Shown here: one piece after another, positions 8,492 to 15,700 of the stretch
Numbering within the stretch: the stretch's first letter is position 1
How the letters are laid out: every line of letters begins with the position of its first letter
From: an uncultured Eubacterium sp.
Lineage (GTDB): Bacteria; Bacillota; Clostridia; Oscillospirales; Acutalibacteraceae
Direction of reading: 5' to 3'
Length of the DNA: 33,473 nucleotides
Assembly (NCBI GenBank): GCA_900542875.1
Contig: UQPH01000015.1
Location: 1-33,473, forward strand
The notes under the pieces: model-generated
What the model was told of the DNA's origin: nothing
What the model saw: only the letters and a program-made list of their open reading frames with translations
The model's database searches: none
Translations under genes and position numbers: made by a program

Positions 8492-10912
8492 ATGACATCA
8501 AAGGAAAAATTCAACAACCTCATAGGCAAGATTGTAAACCGTTTCACCTCGCTTTCGCAGAACGAAAACGCAGACTCAGAATCAGAAAAGGTTGTTACAA
8601 AAGGTATGCCCGAACTCGCAAGACAACTTGCCGCAGAGGGTGCCGTTTTGCTGAAAAACAACGGAATATTACCGCTCAAAAAAGGTTCAACCGTATCCCT
8701 TTTCGGCAGAACATATAATGATTATTTTTATGTAGGCTACGGAAGCGGCGGAGATGTAAACCGTCCGTACAACATAAATATTGCAGACGGAATAAAAAAC
8801 TGCGACAGCCTTAATCTCAACGAGGGACTTCACTCGGAATATATGAAATGGATTAAGCTTCACCCGGTGTCTCACGGATATTGGGCACACTGGCCTTTAA
8901 GATACGAGGAAATGCCGCTGAGCGACGAGACTGTCATTGCCGCAAGCAAAACAAGCGATGCGGCAGTAGTAACCATAGGCCGTTCCTCGGGTGAAGACAG
9001 AGACTGCGACCTTGCAAACGGAAGTTATTATCTCCACGATGAGGAGATAAAAATGCTCGATACAATCACCGCCCACTTTGACAACGTTATCGTTTTGCTT
9101 AATGTAGGCAATATCATAGATATGAGTTGGGTTAAGCATTATGGGGATAAAATCGGCGCAGTAATATATGTATGGCAGGGCGGAATGGAGAGCGGAAACG
9201 CCGTGGCTGACCTGCTTTGCGGCAAGGTAAGTCCGAGCGGCTGTCTGAGCGACACAATCGCAAAGGGTTACGAGGATTATCCGTCGAGCAATAACTTCGC
9301 AGATAAAAAAAGAAACATCTATGAAGAGGACATTTTCGTAGGATACAGATATTTTGAAACCTTTGCAAAGGACAAGGTGCTCTATCCGTTCGGCTACGGT
9401 TTAAGTTACACGGATTTTGACATTGATTTAATCAAATCGGACGCAGACGAAAACGGCTTTTCTTTTACACTCAGCGTCAAAAACACAGGCGAATGCTCGG
9501 GCAAAAAGGCGGTTCAACTCTATATTTCAAAGCCGTGCGGAAAACTGGGAAATGCCTCAAGAGAACTCGTTGCATTCAAAAAAACAAAGGAATTAAACCC
9601 GAACGAAAGCGAAGAGTTAACTCTTTATGTTGACGCATATCAGTTAACTTCATATGATGACTGCGGTGCAACAAACAACGCAAACGCCTATGTAACGCAG
9701 GCGGGCGAATATACATTTTTCCTCGGCGAAAACGTAAGAGATGCAAAGGAAATATATTCCTACTATCAGGAGGAAACCGCTCTTTTTGAGCAGCTAAAGC
9801 AGGTGTGTGCGCCCAAATTTGATTTTACCATAATGAAAGCGGACGAAATCGACGGCAAAACCGTTCTGTCGCAAAAGCCGGTAGCAAAAGAAAAATACGA
9901 CCTTGCAACCAGAATACTCAACAATCTGCCGCAGGAAATCGAGCAGACGGGTGACAGGGGCATAAAGCTCGGCGATGTAAAAAGCGGCAAGGCGACAATG
10001 GACGAATTCATTGCACAACTTTCTAATGACGAATTGGAGGCACTCACCCGAGGCGGCTACAAGATGAACAATCCGCTCGGACCTAAGGGCAACGCAGGAA
10101 TTTACGGCGGAGTGCTCGAAAGCCTGAGAGAAAAAGGCGTAAGACCGATTGTCACAACCGACGGACCGTCGGGAATCAGACTCGTTCATTGCAGTTCTCT
10201 TTTGCCGATAGGTGCGCTTATGGCATGCTCGTTTAACACGGAATTGGTATCGTCGATTTATAAAATCATTGCAAAAGAGATGAAAGAGAGGGGCAGTGAT
10301 GTCCTTCTCGCTCCCGGAATGAATATTCACAGAAATCCGCTTTGCGGACGAAATTTTGAATATTTCAGCGAAGACCCGTATCTTTCGGGAAAGATGGGTG
10401 CCGCATGCGTAAAGGGCATACAAAGCGAAGGCGGCTCGGCATGTCCGAAACATTTTGCGTGCAATAACCAAGAACTTTGCAGGAATACAAATGACTCCTG
10501 CCTGAGTGAAAGAGCACTCAGAGAAATCTACCTAAAGGGCTTTGAAATTTGTATTAATGATTCCAAGCCGAAAAACATTATGACCTCATACAACAAGATA
10601 AACGGCGTATGGTGTCACTACAATTACGATACCTGCGTTACGGTTTTACGCAAGGAATGGGGTTATGAGGGAAATGTTATGACCGACTGGTGGATGAAAC
10701 CGTCAAAGAGCATAGAATTTCCTAAACTGAAAAATCAGGCGTACCGTGTACGTTCGGGCGTAAATCTGCTTATGCCGGGCGGCGAGAGAGTGACAAACGA
10801 AAAACCCGACGGAACTCTTCTTGCAACACTCGGAAAGCGAGACGGAATTACTCTGGGCGAAATTCAGGAAAGTGCGAAAAGAGTACTTCAATCCGTGATA
10901 GATATTAACTGA
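8492..10912 (+). CDS. GH3 glycosidase with permuted domain order
   Basis: An 806-residue enzyme of glycoside hydrolase family 3, probably a beta-glucosidase or related exo-acting enzyme. The domains come in reverse of the common order. The alpha/beta sandwich is first (LLKNNGILPL near residue 52). A fibronectin III-like part follows (YPFGYGLSYTDF near 297 to FFLGENVRD near 417). The (beta/alpha)8 barrel is last, from about 490, with TTDGPSGIR, CPKHFACNNQE and the nucleophile Asp732 in VMTDWW. This permuted layout is known from Ruminococcus and Butyrivibrio beta-glucosidases. There is no signal peptide, so it probably acts in the cytosol on imported oligosaccharides. A clear AAAGGAG ribosome site precedes the ATG. 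Exact sugar specificity cannot be read from sequence. Confidence 0.93.
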   Translation: MTSKEKFNNLIGKIVNRFTSLSQNENADSESEKVVTKGMPELARQLAAEGAVLLKNNGILPLKKGSTVSLFGRTYNDYFYVGYGSGGDVNRPYNINIADGIKNCDSLNLNEGLHSEYMKWIKLHPVSHGYWAHWPLRYEEMPLSDETVIAASKTSDAAVVTIGRSSGEDRDCDLANGSYYLHDEEIKMLDTITAHFDNVIVLLNVGNIIDMSWVKHYGDKIGAVIYVWQGGMESGNAVADLLCGKVSPSGCLSDTIAKGYEDYPSSNNFADKKRNIYEEDIFVGYRYFETFAKDKVLYPFGYGLSYTDFDIDLIKSDADENGFSFTLSVKNTGECSGKKAVQLYISKPCGKLGNASRELVAFKKTKELNPNESEELTLYVDAYQLTSYDDCGATNNANAYVTQAGEYTFFLGENVRDAKEIYSYYQEETALFEQLKQVCAPKFDFTIMKADEIDGKTVLSQKPVAKEKYDLATRILNNLPQEIEQTGDRGIKLGDVKSGKATMDEFIAQLSNDELEALTRGGYKMNNPLGPKGNAGIYGGVLESLREKGVRPIVTTDGPSGIRLVHCSSLLPIGALMACSFNTELVSSIYKIIAKEMKERGSDVLLAPGMNIHRNPLCGRNFEYFSEDPYLSGKMGAACVKGIQSEGGSACPKHFACNNQELCRNTNDSCLSERALREIYLKGFEICINDSKPKNIMTSYNKINGVWCHYNYDTCVTVLRKEWGYEGNVMTDWWMKPSKSIEFPKLKNQAYRVRSGVNLLMPGGERVTNEKPDGTLLATLGKRDGITLGEIQESAKRVLQSVIDIN

Positions 10913-10921
10913 TATTTAGTG

Positions 10922-10950
10922 TTGATATTTATATAATTTTGTATTATAAT
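10922..10950 (+). promoter_or_regulatory. Promoter of the aldolase gene
   Basis: TTGATA (10922-10927), a 17-base spacer and a perfect TATAAT (10945-10950). It lies just after the GH3 stop codon and about 50 bases before the aldolase start, as expected for a strongly expressed glycolytic gene. Confidence 0.75.
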
Positions 10951-11003
10951 ATATGTGCAATAAGCAGAGATGCTTAAATTTAACAAACACAGGAGATATA
11001 ATT

Positions 11004-11867
11004 ATGTTAGTTTCTGCAACAGAAATGCTTAAAAAAGCAAAAGAAGGTCACTATGCAGTAGGACATTTTAACATTAACAACCTTGAGTGGACAAAGTCTA
11101 TTCTTCTCACCGCTCAGGAATTGAACAGTCCTGTTATCCTCGGCGTATCAGAGGGTGCAGGCAAGTATATGACAGGCTTTAAGACCGTTGCCACTATGGT
11201 TAAGGCTATGGACGAAGAACTCGGCATCACCGTACCGGTTGCACTTCATCTTGACCACGGCACATACGAAGGCTGCTACAAGTGCATTAAGGCAGGCTTT
11301 ACCTCAATTATGTTCGACGGTTCACATTATCCTATCGAGGAGAATGTCGCTAAGACAAAAGAACTTGTAAATGTTGCTCACGCTCTCGGTCTTTCAATCG
11401 AGGCTGAAGTTGGCGCAATCGGCGGCGAAGAAGACGGCGTTATCGGTGCAGGCGAATGTGCAGACCCGAACGAGTGCAAGATGATTGCAGACCTCGGAGT
11501 AGATATGCTCGCAGCAGGTATCGGCAACATTCACGGCAAGTATCCCGCAAATTGGGCAGGTCTTTCATTTGAAACTCTCGACGCTGTTCAGCAAAAGACA
11601 GGTGCAATGCCTCTCGTTCTTCACGGCGGTACAGGCATTCCTGACGATATGATTAAAAAGGCTATCAACCTCGGCGTATCAAAGATTAATGTAAACACAG
11701 AGTGCCAGCTCGTATTCCAGGAAGCAACACGTAAGTATATCGAAGAGGGCAAGGACCTTCAGGGTAAGGGCTTTGATCCCCGTAAACTTCTCGCTCCGGG
11801 CGCACAGGCTATCTGTGACAAGGTTAAGGAAAAAATGGAGCTTTTCGGTTCTGTCAACAAGGCATAA
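11004..11867 (+). CDS. fba: Class II fructose-bisphosphate aldolase
   Basis: A 287-residue zinc-dependent aldolase that reversibly splits fructose-1,6-bisphosphate in glycolysis. The zinc and catalytic segments are visible: LHLDHGTYEGC with FDGSHYP, EAEVGAIGGEEDGV, GIGNIHGKYP and LVLHGGTGI. Length and motifs fit the FbaA/GatY-type class II branch; tagatose-bisphosphate aldolase activity cannot be excluded. The ATG at 11004 is chosen because AGGAGA lies nine bases upstream; an in-frame ATG at 10953 would start essentially at the transcription start and has no ribosome site. It is monocistronic, with its own consensus promoter before it and a clear terminator after it. Confidence 0.95.
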   Translation: MLVSATEMLKKAKEGHYAVGHFNINNLEWTKSILLTAQELNSPVILGVSEGAGKYMTGFKTVATMVKAMDEELGITVPVALHLDHGTYEGCYKCIKAGFTSIMFDGSHYPIEENVAKTKELVNVAHALGLSIEAEVGAIGGEEDGVIGAGECADPNECKMIADLGVDMLAAGIGNIHGKYPANWAGLSFETLDAVQQKTGAMPLVLHGGTGIPDDMIKKAINLGVSKINVNTECQLVFQEATRKYIEEGKDLQGKGFDPRKLLAPGAQAICDKVKEKMELFGSVNKA

Positions 11868-11892
11868 TTAATCAAAGCATAATAAAGTAAAT

Positions 11893-11934
11893 TAAAGGCG
11901 ATATTTGCGGTAATTTCAAAATATCGCCTTTTTT
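11893..11934 (+). terminator. Intrinsic terminator after fba
   Basis: AAAGGCGATATTT and AAATATCGCCTTT form a long stem with a 12-base loop, ending in six T, 27 bases after the aldolase stop codon. Confidence 0.9.
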
Positions 11935-11984
11935 ATTTACAAACCGACCGTTAATAAATTCATATTTAATAAAAAAATAACATT

Positions 11985-13124
11985 ATGAAAAGTAAAACTA
12001 ATTTGCTTAAAATATTTAATATATTTGCCTTGGGTATTCTCACAATATCCGCAATATATATAATAACAAATCCAAACTCATTATCACTGCTTACAGATTC
12101 AAAATGGAATACTTTGTTTTCCGATTTTGAAATACATATAGATTTTTCAAAAAATCTGTCGCAAACATATTACACAAGCATGCACGCCTGCTTTCCGCCT
12201 TTTATATACCTGTTTTATCATTTAATGGGTGTACTCATTCCGCAGACGGACAGTGAATATGCAATACTTCTGCTATATGTCGTAACAACAGCGATATTAT
12301 ATGCAATATTCGGATTTGTTTTTTCAAAGGCATTGAGAAAAAACGATGATGCCTCGGTGTTTATCGCACTTATTTTACTGTGCTTAAGCACAACTTCCGT
12401 ATTCGGAATTATCGAAAGGGCAAATATTGTATTTCTTGTTTCAATACTTTTGATTGTTTCGTGTATGTGGCGAAATTCAAAAAGCAAAGTTAAGCGTGAG
12501 GCGGCTCTTTTATGTATTGCCGCAGCTGCCGCAATCAAGATATATCCCGCCGTTTTCGGATTGATTTATATTTGCGAAAAAAGATATAAAGAAGCCGTCA
12601 GATTAATCATATACGGTATATTGTTCTTTTTTGTTCCGTTTGCGTTTACGGGAGGAATTAACGGCTTTTTGCAATTTTTAAGTAATCAAAAAAATGTGCA
12701 CGAGACATGGGGTCGCCTAAGCAAGATAAGTATTTACTCACTCTCAAAACTGTTCGGTGTTCCTAATAATGCGGCACTTATAATATCCGCCGTATTCGCT
12801 TTGGTTGCAATTATAATGTTTTTCATTGCAAAAAAGAATTGGCAAAAATATTTTGCTTTGATTTTCATAATGGTTATGTGCCCCATGTGGAGCGGTCAAT
12901 ATACAATTTGCCTGTTCTTTTTGCCGTTTATAGAATTTATCAGAGAAGAAAATAATAACATAAATATATTGAATATTCTGTATACCGCTATGTTTTCGCT
13001 GTTTCTTTCTTCTTCGATATTTGACAGAAGTACCACTGAAATAAAAAATTTTTTGGGAATACTGATGTTGTTTATGCTGATATTGTTTCAAATAATTAAT
13101 GGCAGAAAAAGAAGTCGCTGTTAA
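11985..13124 (+). CDS. Polytopic membrane protein, GT87/DUF2029-like glycosyltransferase
   Basis: A 379-residue protein with about ten hydrophobic segments beginning right after a short charged N-terminus. The segment AAAAIKIYPAVFG (about residues 180-192) resembles the conserved lysine-proline region of GT87/DUF2029 enzymes, GT-C fold transferases that move a lipid-linked sugar onto a glycan. The extracytoplasmic loop after the first segment has acidic residues (SDFEIHIDF), where GT-C catalytic acids usually lie. No good ribosome site is seen before the ATG, and the gene is visibly more A+T-rich than fba, purA and purL, possibly a sign of later acquisition. Its stop codon is in the loop of the downstream terminator. 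Donor and acceptor are unknown. Confidence 0.72.
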   Translation: MKSKTNLLKIFNIFALGILTISAIYIITNPNSLSLLTDSKWNTLFSDFEIHIDFSKNLSQTYYTSMHACFPPFIYLFYHLMGVLIPQTDSEYAILLLYVVTTAILYAIFGFVFSKALRKNDDASVFIALILLCLSTTSVFGIIERANIVFLVSILLIVSCMWRNSKSKVKREAALLCIAAAAAIKIYPAVFGLIYICEKRYKEAVRLIIYGILFFFVPFAFTGGINGFLQFLSNQKNVHETWGRLSKISIYSLSKLFGVPNNAALIISAVFALVAIIMFFIAKKNWQKYFALIFIMVMCPMWSGQYTICLFFLPFIEFIREENNNINILNILYTAMFSLFLSSSIFDRSTTEIKNFLGILMLFMLILFQIINGRKRSRC

Positions 13125-13143
13125 ATACAGCGACTTCTTTTTT
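13106..13143. terminator. Bidirectional terminator overlapping the GT87-like stop codon
   Basis: GAAGTCGCTG (13111-13120) pairs with CAGCGACTTC (13128-13137). AAAAA precedes and a run of T follows, so it works for the plus-strand membrane gene and for the convergent folate/lipoprotein unit. The upstream arm is coding sequence and the TAA (13122-13124) is in the loop. Confidence 0.9.
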
Positions 13144-13152
13144 ATAACTTTC

Positions 13153-13329
13153 TTATAGCATATCCGACACCGTGTCGATAATATCGGCAAATTTATTTGC
13201 CGTTTTTTTCATTGTTTTCTTTGCGTTGTGGGAGTTTGATTGACAACCGCCCACCATAGCCACAGCCGAGCACACCGCAAGGGTTGCTCCGACACATTTC
13301 ATCAACACTCTTGATGTTTTTGCAGACAT
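13153..13329 (-). CDS. Small putative lipoprotein, 58 residues
   Basis: This short reading frame is supported by a strong ribosome site (AACGGAGG, eight bases before the ATG). It encodes a classic export signal: a basic N-region (MSAKTSRVLMK), a hydrophobic stretch to about residue 26 and a lipobox-like VGGC with Cys29. The mature part would be 30 residues, Lys-rich then amphipathic (KFADIIDTVSDML), which could lie on a membrane surface. I recognise no family. It is the last gene before the bidirectional terminator, 92 bases after folK with no terminator between, so it may be read with the folate genes or from its own promoter. Its ribosome site has an exact complement upstream. The coding call is good; lipidation is inference. 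Confidence 0.72.
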   Translation of the reverse strand: MSAKTSRVLMKCVGATLAVCSAVAMVGGCQSNSHNAKKTMKKTANKFADIIDTVSDML

Positions 13330-13334
13330 AAAAA

Positions 13335-13417
13335 TACCTCCGTTAAATTTATAATTTGAGTTTTATTTGCCGTCGGCAATATTATTATTTACCCAAATCA
13401 TAAAAATAGCGGAGGTA
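13335..13417 (-). promoter_or_regulatory. Leader with anti-SD/SD pairing before the small lipoprotein gene
   Basis: On the minus-strand RNA an anti-SD segment UACCUCCG (13417-13410) is an exact complement of the lipoprotein SD CGGAGGUA (13342-13335). The 67 bases between them contain a small palindrome, TTGCCG-T-CGGCAA (13367-13379). Pairing would hide the ribosome site. The pairing is seen in the sequence; a regulatory function is inference. Confidence 0.45.
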
Positions 13418-13421
13418 ATTT

Positions 13422-13913
13422 TTATTTTTTCAAAATCAATTTATCGGCGACTCTGACATTTTGACCGTCGATTTTATCAATAAATTTTTTGAAATCAATT
13501 CCAAAAAATTCGCCGTCGGGAAACAGTTCAAGCATAGGCTCCAAAACAAAGCGTCGCTCAAAATATCTCGGGTGCGGAACGGTAAGATTTTTTGTGATTA
13601 TCTTTTTATCCTCGCAAAAGATAATATCCACATCCAAAATTCTCGGGCCGTTTTTGAATTCACGCACACGGTTAAAGCCTGCCTCAAGACCCATACAAAT
13701 GCCGAGCATTTCGTTCGGCTCAAATTTGCTCTCGAGTAAAAGGGCGATATTATAAAAATCATCCTGCTGAGCATAACCTACCGGCTCGGTTTCATATATT
13801 GAGGAGCAGTCGAGCACCTTAGTCTCCGGGATTAATTCGAGCGACTTTACGGCAGAAAGCAAATTATTTTTTCGATCCCCTATATTTGTTCCGAGGGATA
13901 AAACATACCGCAT
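13422..13913 (-). CDS. folK: HPPK, 6-hydroxymethyl-dihydropterin pyrophosphokinase
   Basis: Transfers pyrophosphate from ATP to 6-hydroxymethyl-dihydropterin, activating it for dihydropteroate synthase. At 163 residues it is the typical length. SLGTNIGDRKNNL at the N-terminus, SSIYETEPVGYAQQDDFYN for pterin binding, and GPRILDVDII (the metal-binding aspartates) followed by VPHPRYFERRFVLEPM are the family hallmarks. It starts one base after the folB stop codon, so the two are translationally linked. It is the last of four folate genes in a minus-strand operon. Confidence 0.96.
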   Translation of the reverse strand: MRYVLSLGTNIGDRKNNLLSAVKSLELIPETKVLDCSSIYETEPVGYAQQDDFYNIALLLESKFEPNEMLGICMGLEAGFNRVREFKNGPRILDVDIIFCEDKKIITKNLTVPHPRYFERRFVLEPMLELFPDGEFFGIDFKKFIDKIDGQNVRVADKLILKK

Positions 13914-13914
13914 A

Positions 13915-14277
13915 TTATTCTCTGCTCCTTGATATGCTCACAGAAACATAATCAAAATCGGCTTTAATCGGTGCCTGCGGCTTTTTAACCGTAACATCAA
14001 CCTTATAAACGGCATCAAAATCATTAAGTATTCCGTCGGCAATCACCTGTGCACAATGCTCAATAAGGTCATACTTTGCATTGGTAAACACTCTGTTTAC
14101 CGTTTTTACAACCTTTGCATAACTTACGGTATCGTCTATATCGTCGAGATGGCAGGCTTTTGTCATATCAACATAATAATCAATATCAATAACAAATTTT
14201 TGTCCGTTTTCCTTTTCCTCGGGATTTACTCCGTGGTAGGCAAAAAGTTTTAAGCCTTTAATTGAAATCTTATCCAT
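13915..14277 (-). CDS. folB: Dihydroneopterin aldolase
   Basis: Cleaves dihydroneopterin to 6-hydroxymethyl-dihydropterin and glycolaldehyde. The 120-residue length is normal. KISIKGLKLFAYHGVNPEEKENGQKF carries the family N-terminal pattern, split here as GLKLFAYHGV then EEKENGQKF; DTVSYAKV and the late lysine in VTVKKPQAPI are the active-site and pterin-binding segments. It lies 32 bases after folP and one base before folK. An AAAGGAT ribosome-like site precedes the ATG. Confidence 0.95.
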   Translation of the reverse strand: MDKISIKGLKLFAYHGVNPEEKENGQKFVIDIDYYVDMTKACHLDDIDDTVSYAKVVKTVNRVFTNAKYDLIEHCAQVIADGILNDFDAVYKVDVTVKKPQAPIKADFDYVSVSISRSRE

Positions 14278-14309
14278 GGTACATATCCTTTCATTTATTT
14301 TTTATTGAT

Positions 14310-15116
14310 TTATTCGCTCAGGGCTTTTTTTAATGCATACGCCATTTTAATGCCCTGTTTTTCGTGTTTTACATCGTGGAGACGAATTATATCGACTCCG
14401 CCCAAAATTGCCGCCGTATCAGCCGCTATGTTGCCGTATATGCGTTCTTTCGGCTCTGATTGACCGCTGTATTCGCCTATAACCCTTTTTCTGCTCGTAC
14501 CGAGCAACAAGGGATAACCGCAAACCTTATACTGCTTAATGCCCGCTATAAGTTCTAAATCCTGCTGTCTCGTTTTACCGAATCCGATACCCATATCAAG
14601 GCAAATCTGCTCTTTATCTATTCCGTACGCCTCGCACTCGTAAATCGAAGAGGCAAAAAATTCGCTCACTTCGGTGATTGAACCGGCAGTCGAATGCATA
14701 ATTATCCAGCCCGCACCGCTTATCTTTATGAGAGAAGCCATATCGGGATTAATAACTCCGCTGACATCATTAATTATATCCGCTCCCCATTCGATTACCT
14801 TTTTTGCAACCTCGGGATAATAAGTATCTACACTGATAGGTTTATCGGTAAAACTGCGAACGGCGGGAATAACAGCCGAAAGCCTTTTTATTTCCTCATC
14901 CGCCGAAACCGGAGTATGACCCGGGCGTGTGCTCTGTGCGCCGAAATCGAGAATATCGGCTCCGTCGGCAATAAGTTCTTTTGCGTGGTTAATCGCATTA
15001 TCCGATTCTGCATAATCTCCGCCGTCGGAAAAACTGTCGGGTGTAACATTGATAATGCCCATAATGAGCGGTTCGTTTCCGTATTCTATATTTTTATCTC
15101 TGCACTTAAAAATCAT
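14310..15116 (-). CDS. folP: Dihydropteroate synthase
   Basis: Joins p-aminobenzoate to the activated pterin; it is the target of sulfonamides. The 268-residue protein shows MGIINVTPDSFSDGG near the start, DFGAQSTRPG (commonly written D-x-G-G-E-S-T-R-P-G, so the middle is variant), SVDTYYPEV, INDVSG and a C-terminal RLHDVKHEKQ. The start at 15116 is chosen over a longer frame reaching 15233: the longer one would overlap folE by over 100 bases and adds a non-homologous stretch, while the ATG at 15116 overlaps the folE stop by four bases (ATGA), a normal coupling arrangement. Confidence 0.95.
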   Translation of the reverse strand: MIFKCRDKNIEYGNEPLIMGIINVTPDSFSDGGDYAESDNAINHAKELIADGADILDFGAQSTRPGHTPVSADEEIKRLSAVIPAVRSFTDKPISVDTYYPEVAKKVIEWGADIINDVSGVINPDMASLIKISGAGWIIMHSTAGSITEVSEFFASSIYECEAYGIDKEQICLDMGIGFGKTRQQDLELIAGIKQYKVCGYPLLLGTSRKRVIGEYSGQSEPKERIYGNIAADTAAILGGVDIIRLHDVKHEKQGIKMAYALKKALSE

Positions 15117-15682
15117 TTCATCAACAGTGAAAGCACCTCTGCTCTCGTCCTCGCATCTTTTTTTATTATTCCTCTGAGCGCCGAGGTCTGCGTTTGTGAG
15201 CCTGAAGCCTTTGCTCCCCTGATACTCATACACATATGCTCTGCTTCCATAATTACCGCAACGCCCTTAGGCTGCAAATTTTCTTCCAAAAAATCCGCAA
15301 TATCGCTGGTGAGTCTCTCCTGCACCTGTGGCTTTTTTGCAAAATTATCGACTATTCTGGCAAATTTTGACAGACCGATTATCTTATTATTCGACGGAAT
15401 ATAGGCAATATGTGCCTTGCCGACAAATGGAAGAAGATGATGCTCACACATCGACGAAAAAGGAATGTCACGAACAATTACAAGTTCGTCATTAGATACC
15501 TCGTCAAACAGTTTCAAATGTTGTTTTGGGTCCTCGTCAATGCCCTTAAACATCTCCTCATACATATTGGCAACCCTTTTCGGAGTTTCAACAAGTCCGG
15601 GACGGTTCGGGTCTTCGCCCACCGCCGTCAAAATATCTCTTACGGCGTTCATTATTATTTTTTTATTTTCTTCGCTTATCAT
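15113..15682 (-). CDS. folE: GTP cyclohydrolase I
   Basis: Makes dihydroneopterin triphosphate from GTP, the entry step to folate. At 189 residues it has the type I length. The zinc and catalytic residues are visible in SMCEHHLLPFVGKAHIAYIP (Cys, His-His), followed by LSKFARIVDNFAKKPQVQERLT and by EAEHMCMSIRGAKASGSQT, with the second zinc Cys in HMCM. It starts 18 bases after the LCP-like gene and overlaps folP, so it is the first folate gene of the operon. A dihydroneopterin triphosphate pyrophosphatase is not in the cluster. Confidence 0.97.
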   Translation of the reverse strand: MISEENKKIIMNAVRDILTAVGEDPNRPGLVETPKRVANMYEEMFKGIDEDPKQHLKLFDEVSNDELVIVRDIPFSSMCEHHLLPFVGKAHIAYIPSNNKIIGLSKFARIVDNFAKKPQVQERLTSDIADFLEENLQPKGVAVIMEAEHMCMSIRGAKASGSQTQTSALRGIIKKDARTRAEVLSLLMK

Positions 15683-15700
15683 ATAAAATACCTCGTTAAT

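Noticed and set aside
13410..13417. Plus-strand ribosome site for a gene at about 13420
   Set aside because: CGGAGGTA is not followed by a usable start codon at normal distance; the plus strand here is antisense to folK.
15117..15233. Longer N-terminus of folP starting at 15233
   Set aside because: It lies inside folE in another frame, adds a stretch unlike dihydropteroate synthases, and a coupled ATG at 15116 gives the normal start.
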